From the NCBI GenBank assembly GCA_964563495.1, contig CAZLYK010000186.1, forward strand, positions 1-9,075: a DNA stretch of 9,075 bases. Direction: 5' to 3'. The position numbers and the translations under genes are program-made. Positions 1 to 7,464 of this stretch are shown here, one piece after another (position 1 is the stretch's first letter; every line of letters begins with the position of its first letter). The notes beneath the pieces are model-generated. The model ran no database searches, was not told the origin of the DNA, and saw only the letters and a list, made by a program, of their open reading frames with translations. The DNA is from CAZLYK01 sp964563495 (GTDB lineage: Bacteria > Acidobacteriota > Blastocatellia > RBC074).

Positions 1-53
1 CGCAGTCAGACAAACGTAAAGATTGCCATCATCCCGTCTCTTCTCTTTCTCTT

Positions 54-1088
54 TCAAACTATCGTGTAATCGGTGAGGGAAGTTTTATCGCCCAGCACGG
101 CGTGGTCGACTTTGACGTAGCGTCCGACGATTACGCTCTTGCCGATGAGCGAGCCCCGAATTTCAGTGGCTTTCCCGACGCGCGCTCCAGCCAGCAGCAC
201 GGAGTTTTCGATTCGCGCTCTCTCTTCGATAAAACAGTTTGGGCCGAGCACCGAATTGATAATTTCAACACCCGGTTTGATTGTGCAACTCGGATCGATC
301 ACCGAGATCCGGTCGATGTGCGCCGGTTCGCCATTATCTCCCGATGTGGTGACCGGAGTCCGTTTGACTTTGAGCAGGCTGATTCGCCCATTGAGCAGAT
401 CGTCGTTGGCCTGGAGGTAGCTTTGAGGCGAGCCGATATCCAGCCAGTAGCCGGTCCAGGTGTACGAGTAGAATGGCTCTTTCGCCGCCAGCAGCGCAGG
501 GAAGAGATGGTATTCGAACGAGGATTTCTCACTCTCCGGCACATAGTTGAGGATATGCGGTTCGAGGACGTAGATGCCTGCGTTGATCGTCTTGCAGGTG
601 ATCTCTTCAGGTTTCGGCTTTTCGAGGAAGCGGCGGACCCTGCCGTCCGGCTCGGTCTCGACCAAGCCATAAGCCGAAGGGTTATCCACCGGCGTGAGGA
701 CGATCGTGGCGGCGGCGTATTTCGATCGGTGGTACGCGACGACTTCTTTCAGATCGACATCGGTCAGGATATCGCCGTTGATCACGATTGTCCGCTCTTT
801 CAGATTCTGGAGAGAATTTTTGAAAGCCCCGGCAGTGCCGAGCGCTGTTGTCTCGACGACATAGCGGATTCGGACGCCCAGATCCTGGCCGTCGCCAAAC
901 AGATCTTCGATCTTGTTCGGCTGATAACCGAGCGCGAGTGTGATGTCCTTAATGCCGGCGCGCTTGAGCAGCTCAATCTGATAATGTAGGAAGGGGCGAT
1001 TAACGATTGGAACGACCGGCTTTGGGGTATAGACCGTGAGCGGGCGCAGGCGGGTGCCTTCTCCGCCCGCAAGTATCAATGCTTGCAT
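54..1088 (-). CDS. NDP-sugar pyrophosphorylase (mannose-1-phosphate guanylyltransferase-like) with C-terminal left-handed beta-helix
   Basis: This 344-residue protein is a nucleotidyltransferase that joins a sugar-1-phosphate to an NTP, giving an NDP-sugar and pyrophosphate in the cytoplasm. Residues 4-27 hold the signature LILAGGEGTRLRPLT followed by PKPVVP, with the catalytic-type Arg13 and Lys23. ETTALGTAGA (79-88) and INGD (Asp106, metal binding) follow, then NAGIYVLEP and GYWLDIGSPQSYL in the sugar-binding half. From about residue 255 the chain shows hexapeptide-like repeats of the left-handed beta-helix kind found in GDP-mannose and ADP-glucose pyrophosphorylases. The architecture best fits a GDP-mannose pyrophosphorylase-type enzyme. 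Glucose-1-phosphate thymidylyl- or adenylyltransferase remains possible because base specificity cannot be read by eye. The ATG at 1088 opens directly into the family N-terminus. An AAGGAG lies at 1103-1108, but its 14-nt spacing is long. The gene is divergent from tsaD. Confidence 0.9.
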   Translation of the reverse strand: MQALILAGGEGTRLRPLTVYTPKPVVPIVNRPFLHYQIELLKRAGIKDITLALGYQPNKIEDLFGDGQDLGVRIRYVVETTALGTAGAFKNSLQNLKERTIVINGDILTDVDLKEVVAYHRSKYAAATIVLTPVDNPSAYGLVETEPDGRVRRFLEKPKPEEITCKTINAGIYVLEPHILNYVPESEKSSFEYHLFPALLAAKEPFYSYTWTGYWLDIGSPQSYLQANDDLLNGRISLLKVKRTPVTTSGDNGEPAHIDRISVIDPSCTIKPGVEIINSVLGPNCFIEERARIENSVLLAGARVGKATEIRGSLIGKSVIVGRYVKVDHAVLGDKTSLTDYTIV

Positions 1089-1133
1089 GAAAACCGATGT
1101 CTCTCCTTAATAATAATCGATCACCTTTCCGTT

Positions 1134-1162
1134 TTGACGGGTTTCAATCATTGCAGTATGTT
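1134..1162 (+). promoter_or_regulatory. Candidate sigma-70 promoter for the uORF and tsaD
   Basis: TTGACG at 1134-1139 (5 of 6 consensus) is followed after exactly 17 bp by TATGTT at 1157-1162 (4 of 6). Transcription would start near 1169. That would leave a leader of about 105 nt before the upstream ORF at 1275. The assignment rests on pattern matching only. Confidence 0.4.
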
Positions 1163-1274
1163 AGAGCCTTAATTACCGCCCCGACGCGGTTGCCCTTCCG
1201 TCTTCTTGACGTCCGGGAAAGTGAAGTTAATCAAAGTGGCAGGAAAAAGCAATTACAAAGTTAAGGAGCCCGTC

Positions 1275-1337
1275 ATGGCTCTGTTATTGGCGGCCAGTGA
1301 AGCTGTCGCGATCAGGCAATTATCCGAATCATGCTGA
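1275..1337 (+). CDS. Small upstream ORF overlapping the tsaD start (possible leader peptide)
   Basis: A 20-codon ORF beginning MALLLAASEAVA has a near-ideal ribosome-binding site, AAGGAG at 1263-1268, six bases before its ATG. It ends with TGA at 1335-1337, inside tsaD, so the overlap is ATGCTGA (1331-1337) and the frames differ. tsaD itself has no good Shine-Dalgarno sequence in front of 1331. The simplest reading is that ribosomes load at 1263-1268, translate the short peptide and reinitiate on tsaD (translational coupling). No known peptide family is recognised. It could also be a chance ORF whose AAGGAG is coincidental. Confidence 0.45.
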   Translation: MALLLAASEAVAIRQLSESC

Positions 1338-2410
1338 TTCTTGGAATCGAAAGCTCGTGTGATGAGACGGCGGCGGCGGTGATCGAGGACGGAGTACATG
1401 TCCGTTCAAACATCATCGCTTCTCAGATTGCAACACACAGAAAATATGGTGGAGTGGTCCCGGAACTGGCTTCTCGCGCCCACCTGGAGGTAATCGAGGG
1501 TGTGGTCGATCAAGCCATGAACCAGGCCGGAATCGGCGTGCGCGAGCTTGACGGGATTGCGGTTACGCAAGGCCCGGGGCTGGTCGGCTCATTGCTTGTC
1601 GGGATCAACTTTGCCAAGGGCGTAGCCTTCGCGGCGGGCAAACCGATTGTCGGCGTCAATCACATAGAGGGGCACGTCTATTCGGTGGCGTTTGAATTTC
1701 CGTCACCCGAATATCCGGCGCTGGCGCTGGTCGTCTCCGGCGGTCACACCAACCTCTTTCTGATTCCGGAGCCGGAGAAATATAAGCTCATCGGCCGCAC
1801 GCGAGACGACGCGGCGGGGGAGGCTTTTGATAAAGTCTCGAAGCTGATCGGTCTGGGTTATCCGGGAGGCCCGGTCATCGACCGCCTGGCGCGGCTCGGC
1901 GACAAACGCGCGATCATCTTTCCGCTGGCCGAGATCAAGGATCAGGCTCATCGCCTGGATTTCTCATTCAGTGGGCTAAAGACCGCGGTCCTCCGCTATG
2001 TCCGCGAAAACCGGATCGAACAGGTCAAGGATCCCGATCACCCGGACAGGCAGATTCGGGATCTCTGCGCGAGCTTCCAGAATGCCGTGGTTCGGGCCCT
2101 GGTTCGCAGCCTGCGCAAAGCCTCGGAGATACATCGGCCGAAGACCATCATCCTTGCCGGCGGCGTCGCCTGTAACAGCGAGCTGCGGGCCGCCGTCAGA
2201 GATCAGGCCGAGGATTTGGGCGTCCCCGTGTTTATCCCCTCACCGATCTTTACCACCGACAATGCCGCGATGATCGCCGCTGCGGGATACCCAAAACTGC
2301 TCCGCGGCGAATGCGCCGATTGGGAGATGAGCGCCGAAGTCGGCTTGCGCCTGCAGAATGTCGATGTCGAGGTCGTTAAGACAGCCGGAAAAGTCCGTTA
2401 CCGTTTGTAA
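1331..2410 (+). CDS. tsaD: tRNA N6-adenosine threonylcarbamoyltransferase TsaD
   Basis: TsaD transfers the threonylcarbamoyl group from threonylcarbamoyl-AMP to A37 of ANN-decoding tRNAs, making t6A, in the cytoplasm with TsaB and TsaE. The 359-residue protein is complete and of usual length. The N-terminus MLILGIESSCDET matches the family start, and GGVVPELASRAH lies at 40-51. The metal ligands His111 and His115 are in NHIEGH, with the third ligand Asp310 in TTDNAAMIAAAG. Nucleotide-binding segments include VVSGGHTNL (134-142), GEAFDKVSKLIGLGYPGGP (163-181), FSFSGLKTA (211-219) and LAGGVACNSELR (275-286). No tsaB, tsaE or rimI lies beside it. Its start overlaps a short upstream ORF, suggesting coupled translation. 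The final base of its TAA stop is the first base of a perfect palindrome. Confidence 0.97.
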   Translation: MLILGIESSCDETAAAVIEDGVHVRSNIIASQIATHRKYGGVVPELASRAHLEVIEGVVDQAMNQAGIGVRELDGIAVTQGPGLVGSLLVGINFAKGVAFAAGKPIVGVNHIEGHVYSVAFEFPSPEYPALALVVSGGHTNLFLIPEPEKYKLIGRTRDDAAGEAFDKVSKLIGLGYPGGPVIDRLARLGDKRAIIFPLAEIKDQAHRLDFSFSGLKTAVLRYVRENRIEQVKDPDHPDRQIRDLCASFQNAVVRALVRSLRKASEIHRPKTIILAGGVACNSELRAAVRDQAEDLGVPVFIPSPIFTTDNAAMIAAAGYPKLLRGECADWEMSAEVGLRLQNVDVEVVKTAGKVRYRL

Positions 2411-2451
2411 CAGACAGGATTGACAAGCTGGTTCTTGTCAATCCTGTCTGT
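2410..2451. repeat. 18-bp perfect palindrome between convergent tsaD and SDR genes
   Basis: Arms at 2410-2427 and 2434-2451 are perfectly complementary, with a 6-nt loop (CTGGTT). Each arm contains GACAGGATTGAC, the same 12-base core found in the 40-bp palindrome at 4009-4111. The element begins on the last base of the tsaD stop codon and ends 3 bp from the SDR stop codon. As RNA it would form a strong hairpin for either transcript, so a bidirectional terminator or 3'-end stabiliser is plausible. There is no U-tract, so it is not a textbook intrinsic terminator. Confidence 0.85.
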
Positions 2452-2454
2452 GCT

Positions 2455-3162
2455 TCAAACCGGAAGGGCTGTGCCGTTGATCGAACGCGCTGCATCGGAG
2501 GCCAGGAACATGATGACATCGGCGATCGCAGCGGGTGTGACCCAGGTGCTGAAATCGGCACCCGGCATGGCCGCGCGATTCGGCGGTGTGTCGATGATGC
2601 CGGGGAGGAGACAATTGACGTTGATCCCCGAAGCTTTGAGCTCGGCCGCCATGCTTTCGGTCAGGCGCAGGACTGCGGTCTTTGAGACGCTGTATGCCGC
2701 GTGATAGGCGTCGCCGTGCAGCGCCGCGCGCGAGGCGATATTAATGATCTTTCCGTAACCTTGCTGCATCATCTGTGGAATGACTGTGCGGCAGGTGAGA
2801 AAGACCGAACGGGCGTTGAGGTTGAGCATAAAGTCCCAATCGCCCACGCCGGTTTCGTGCACCGGCACGCCCGCGCGATACCCGCCGGCGGTATTGACCA
2901 GTACGTCGATTCGGCCTGACCGGCGAATCGCCTCCGCGACTGCGGCTTCGACCGATTGCTGATCGGTCACGTCGGTCGGCGGGGTAAAGAAATGATCAGT
3001 CGAGCCGGCAAGGTCAGGATACAACTCCGGTAACCGCTCGGGCGAGCGATCGAGCAGGACGAGCCTGGCGCCGGAGGCATGGAACGCCCGGGCCACGGCT
3101 GTCCCCAGATTCCCGGCCGCGCCGGTGACCAGGACTACACGATTCGTAAAATCAAATTTCAT
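2455..3162 (-). CDS. Short-chain dehydrogenase/reductase (SDR family oxidoreductase)
   Basis: This 235-residue cytoplasmic classical SDR would catalyse NAD(P)(H)-dependent oxidation or reduction of an unknown alcohol or carbonyl substrate. The cofactor motif TGAAGNLG is at 13-20. Asp38 at the end of the second strand favours NAD(H) over NADP(H). VNTAGG at 89-94 replaces the usual NNAG. Catalytic residues are Asn114 or Asn116 (LNLN), Ser144 and Tyr157-x3-Lys161 (YSVSK), followed by INVNCLLPG and an IDTP segment. The ATG at 3162 is chosen because the protein begins right at the Rossmann fold and GAGGAGG lies just upstream. An upstream TTG at 3207 would translate through a palindromic repeat. 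The chain ends GTALPV, a few residues earlier than many relatives, 3 bp from a repeat. The substrate cannot be inferred from its neighbours. Confidence 0.92.
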   Translation of the reverse strand: MKFDFTNRVVLVTGAAGNLGTAVARAFHASGARLVLLDRSPERLPELYPDLAGSTDHFFTPPTDVTDQQSVEAAVAEAIRRSGRIDVLVNTAGGYRAGVPVHETGVGDWDFMLNLNARSVFLTCRTVIPQMMQQGYGKIINIASRAALHGDAYHAAYSVSKTAVLRLTESMAAELKASGINVNCLLPGIIDTPPNRAAMPGADFSTWVTPAAIADVIMFLASDAARSINGTALPV

Positions 3163-3172
3163 ACTCCTCCTC

Positions 3173-3271
3173 TGCAAAGCCTGGGTACGCGGGCGCCCCG
3201 CCCGCAAGTTCCGGCGAAGGGACTGATCATTAACCTGTGCGGGCGAGGCGCCCGCGTACCCAGGCTTTGCA
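3173..3271. repeat. REP/BIME-like inverted pair of GC-rich hairpins in the SDR leader
   Basis: Two 34-bp arms, 3173-3206 and 3238-3271, are inverted copies with one mismatch, separated by a 31-bp centre. Each arm is itself a hairpin with a 7-bp stem (GCGGGCG/CGCCCGC) and 3-nt loop, at 3189-3205 and 3239-3255. The element can therefore fold as two separate hairpins or one long stem. This is the architecture of REP pairs (BIMEs). It starts directly against the SDR ribosome-binding region, and its far end abuts the stop codon of a minigene. No transposase or RAYT gene is present in the window. Confidence 0.8.
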
Positions 3272-3298
3272 TTATTTCAGGGCGACGCGCAGCGTCAT
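3272..3298 (-). CDS. Eight-codon minigene upstream of the SDR gene (leader peptide or gene remnant)
   Basis: An ATG at 3298 follows AAGGAG (3305-3310 on the minus strand) at an ideal 6-nt spacing. It encodes MTLRVALK and then TAA at 3274-3272. The next base is the first base of the BIME-like repeat. The ribosome-binding site is as good as any in the window. The minigene could be a leader peptide on the SDR transcript, or the 5' stump of a gene whose body was lost when the repeat arrived. Chance cannot be excluded for so short an ORF. Confidence 0.3.
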   Translation of the reverse strand: MTLRVALK

Positions 3299-3313
3299 GG
3301 CGAACTCCTTAGG

Positions 3314-3384
3314 AAAAGATGTTAGGGGCTGGATGCCTTAGGGAAGCCGCCCCAGCATCGAATATCCAGCTCCTAACATCTTTT
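3314..3384. repeat. 21-bp inverted repeat between divergent SDR and sigma genes
   Basis: Arms 3314-3334 and 3364-3384 pair over 21 bp, with a single position that is a G-U wobble in plus-strand RNA and a mismatch in minus-strand RNA. The loop is 29 nt. On the plus strand a T5 run (3381-3385) closes the structure, so it could terminate transcripts entering from the left and insulate the sigma gene. On the minus strand the stem ends in TCTTTTCC just before the minigene, an attenuator-like position on any SDR transcript that starts near the sigma promoter. Its sequence differs from the CAGGATT family. Confidence 0.7.
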
Positions 3385-3409
3385 TCATTTTCTATCATTC
3401 TGTTATAAG
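3382..3409 (+). promoter_or_regulatory. Candidate promoter for the ECF sigma gene
   Basis: TATAAG at 3404-3409 matches 5 of 6 of the -10 consensus. TTTTCA at 3382-3387 matches 4 of 6 of the -35, with a 16-bp spacer. The predicted start near 3416 leaves only about 8 nt before the ATG, and no Shine-Dalgarno sequence is visible, so the mRNA would be nearly leaderless. The -35 box overlaps the right arm of the 3314-3384 inverted repeat. The evidence is pattern matching only. Confidence 0.4.
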
Positions 3410-3423
3410 ATCAAAAAGTTATT

Positions 3424-4023
3424 ATGCCGATAGCGACGGACACTGCAGATGCGCGCTCGCGCGACCGGGAACTGATCGCCCTGATCGGGCAGATCGCCGC
3501 CGGCAATCAGGCCGCGATCGCGACATTCTACGATACGACCAACCGCCTGGCTTACGGGTTGATTCTTCGCGTCCTGAGCGATGCAAGCATCGCTGAAGAG
3601 GTGTTACTGGATGTTTACACCCAGGTCTGGCGTCAAGCCGCAGGTTACGACGCACAGCGGGGATCGCCGCTGGCCTGGCTGACGACGATCGCCCGCAGTC
3701 GCGCGATCGACCGCCTGCGGTCAGGTTGGCAGGATCAGAAGCGAAAAGAGCCGCTCGACAGCGTCGGCAACACTCCCGCCGCCGCGGCGAGCCCGGAGGA
3801 GGCGACGGTTGCATCAGAACGCCAGCGCTTCGTCCGCGCCGCGCTCGGATCTCTTTCACCGGAACAACGAGAAGTCATCGAGCTGGCCTATTTCGGCGGG
3901 CTCAGCCACAGTGAAATCGCGACCAGGTTGAACCAGCCTCTCGGCACGGTCAAGACACGCACCAGGCTGGGTATGATCAAGCTTCGCGAAGCGCTCGCGC
4001 CGATCCTCAATCGACAGGATTGA
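3424..4023 (+). CDS. ECF-type RNA polymerase sigma factor
   Basis: This 199-residue protein is an extracytoplasmic-function sigma factor that would direct RNA polymerase to a small stress or envelope regulon. Region sigma-2 spans about 31-99, with EEVLLDVYTQVW (58-69) and the -10-recognition segment RGSPLAWLTTIARSRAIDRLR (79-99). An Ala/Pro-rich linker follows. Region sigma-4 spans about 138-191, with LSPEQREVIELAYFGGLSHSEIA and the helix-turn-helix GTVKTRTRLGMIKLREAL. The family is often encoded next to its anti-sigma factor. Here none is adjacent: a palindrome and a convergent peptidase gene follow. The ATG at 3424 is the only reasonable start, although it lacks a Shine-Dalgarno sequence. 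The last four codons (Asn-Arg-Gln-Asp) and the stop lie inside the 40-bp repeat arm, so the C-terminal tail is repeat-encoded. Confidence 0.93.
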   Translation: MPIATDTADARSRDRELIALIGQIAAGNQAAIATFYDTTNRLAYGLILRVLSDASIAEEVLLDVYTQVWRQAAGYDAQRGSPLAWLTTIARSRAIDRLRSGWQDQKRKEPLDSVGNTPAAAASPEEATVASERQRFVRAALGSLSPEQREVIELAYFGGLSHSEIATRLNQPLGTVKTRTRLGMIKLREALAPILNRQD

Positions 4024-4111
4024 CCGGATTTGAACAGGATTAAACAGGATGTTTCTTTGCTTTGTCTTTGACCTGTTTAATCCTGTTCAAATCCGGTCAA
4101 TCCTGTCGATT
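4009..4111. repeat. 40-bp perfect palindrome with 10-bp internal periodicity at the sigma/S46 convergent ends
   Basis: Arms 4009-4048 and 4072-4111 are perfect reverse complements around a T-rich 23-nt loop. From 4015, arm plus loop edge reads as four successive 10-mers: CAGGATTGAC, CGGATTTGAA, CAGGATTAAA and CAGGATGTTT. The left arm begins inside the sigma coding sequence and supplies its stop codon. The right arm ends 5 bp from the S46 stop codon. The pair would form a very stable hairpin in either transcript. There is only a weak T-rich tail on the plus strand (TTTCTTCC), so terminator function is plausible but not textbook. Confidence 0.9.
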
Positions 4112-4116
4112 TCTTC

Positions 4117-6330
<2,214 letters not shown>

Positions 6331-6346
6331 TCAATTGCTCCTTGAT

Positions 6347-6394
6347 AGAAAAATCTTGTTTAATCCTGCACAAATCCTGTCAATCCCGTCAATT
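6347..6394 (-). repeat. Single-arm (half) copy of the CAGGATT-type repeat after GT9
   Basis: Read on the minus strand, this 48-base stretch matches the sigma-side arm plus loop edge (4009-4056) at 41 of 48 positions without gaps. It keeps the same order of units (GGGATTGAC, AGGATTTG, CAGGATTAAA, CAAGAT). It starts 2 bases beyond the GT9 stop codon. No complementary arm follows, so it cannot form the long hairpin. It lies in the leader of the S46 gene, just upstream of that gene's ribosome-binding site. Confidence 0.8.
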
Positions 6395-6396
6395 GT

Positions 6397-7458
6397 TCAT
6401 CGTACGCGCAGATAATCGGCGCGGCTCCTTTTTAGCAGCCGGCAGGCGGCTTCGAAAACATCTTCTTCTGAGACTAAATCCAGGTGCGGCGCGCGGACGT
6501 GGATGACGTGTTGGCCGAGCACATCCCGTGGTGACGATCCGCTGGTTGGCGAGACGACAACGACAGGCGTTCCGGCGGCTGCGGCGACGTGAGCCGGGCC
6601 GCTGTGATTGGCCACGAGCAGGCTCAGCCGGGCGACCGCCGAGACGAACTCGGGGAGCTTCGGCGATTCGATCGCGATCGCTCGTTTGGCCGGCAGTCTC
6701 GCCGCCATCCGCCTGGCCGCGCCGCGTTCGCGGGGGCCGGCGAAGACGACCACATAGGCGTTGAAGTTGTGAATCATCCGCGCGGCGATCGATTCGAATC
6801 TTTCGCTCCGCCAGCGCTGAGCCGGGTGATCCGCGCCGGGGTGAATTCCGACGAGCAGCTCACCGGACGCGACTCCGTGTTTCCCCAATAACTTCTCGAT
6901 CGATCGATCAGATTCCCGATCGGTCGTCAGTTTCGGTTCGGCTTCGGTGGGGCGCACGCCGAGCGGTTCGAGCTTTTTCAAATACCGGTGTGAATCGTGG
7001 ATCAGCACATCCTGGCGTTGAGCCATGTTTCTGGTCAATCGCTCGATTAAAAAGCCCAGCCCATCGCCTGCCCGTCGCCTGGAGTCCAACCGCGCGCGCG
7101 GCTGAGCGATCTGCAGGATCAGGCTAGACTCGGTGTTGGGCTTGAGTTCGATCGCCAGGTCGTAATTGTTTCGCCGCAATTCACCCAAAGCTCTCGTCGC
7201 ACGCAGGAAGGATGCGGGTCTGAGAAGCTCGGCGTGTTTGAGCCTGCCGACCGGCAGGACCTCATCAGCGCATCCGGCCAGACGCAAGAGCTCTGCCGAA
7301 GACGACGAGGTCACGACCGTGATCCGCGCCTTGGGAAGATGCCTGCGCAGTGCGCGCAGCGCGGGAAGCGCGAGCATGGTCTGCGCCAGACCGACAACGT
7401 GAATGACCAGAATATTCCTCGGCTCTGATTGCATATCGGCGCCGCCCGTCAGCAGCAT
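6397..7458 (-). CDS. Glycosyltransferase family 9 (heptosyltransferase-like) protein
   Basis: This 353-residue protein resembles LPS heptosyltransferases, GT-B enzymes that move a sugar from a nucleotide sugar onto a lipid-linked acceptor at the inner face of the membrane. The N-terminal Rossmann half carries ILVIHVVGLAQTMLALPALRALRRHLP. The C-terminal half has GIHPGADHPAQRW, VVVFAGP and the donor-site segment NHSGPAHVAAAAGTPVVVVSPTSGSSPRDV, typical of GT9. Two usual acidic residues look changed: the GD of the N-terminal SxxGD motif reads AQ, and NDSGP reads NHSGP. The donor may therefore differ, or activity may be altered. The ATG at 7458 lies 6 bp after the gpmI stop, consistent with coupled translation. 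An internal ATG at 7434 (MQSEPRN) is an alternative start that removes eight residues. The exact sugar and acceptor are unknown. Confidence 0.87.
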   Translation of the reverse strand: MLLTGGADMQSEPRNILVIHVVGLAQTMLALPALRALRRHLPKARITVVTSSSSAELLRLAGCADEVLPVGRLKHAELLRPASFLRATRALGELRRNNYDLAIELKPNTESSLILQIAQPRARLDSRRRAGDGLGFLIERLTRNMAQRQDVLIHDSHRYLKKLEPLGVRPTEAEPKLTTDRESDRSIEKLLGKHGVASGELLVGIHPGADHPAQRWRSERFESIAARMIHNFNAYVVVFAGPRERGAARRMAARLPAKRAIAIESPKLPEFVSAVARLSLLVANHSGPAHVAAAAGTPVVVVSPTSGSSPRDVLGQHVIHVRAPHLDLVSEEDVFEAACRLLKRSRADYLRVR

Positions 7459-7464
7459 TCGATC

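Noticed and set aside
1..53. Possible feature downstream of the pyrophosphorylase gene
   Set aside because: Only a short pyrimidine-rich stretch is visible, with no hairpin, ORF or clear repeat core. The faint resemblance to GACGGGAT is too short to count as another repeat copy.
102..989. Long open frame (295 codons) on the plus strand, antisense to the pyrophosphorylase gene
   Set aside because: The opposite strand encodes a clear, motif-complete nucleotidyltransferase. The antisense product is rich in Arg/Asp/Phe with no recognisable domain, as expected of a GC-bias shadow.
2410..2451. Calling the palindrome a classical intrinsic terminator
   Set aside because: There is no U-tract on either side and the stem is not GC-rich, so it is listed as a repeat with possible 3'-end function.
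3163..3207. Upstream TTG extension of the SDR protein by 15 residues
   Set aside because: The extension is encoded by the palindromic repeat arm. The ATG at 3162 has a strong GAGGAGG and matches the usual SDR N-terminus.
4015..4054. CRISPR-like array suggested by the short 10-bp repeats
   Set aside because: Units are only 10 bp, contiguous with no spacers, and part of a palindrome. No cas genes are present.
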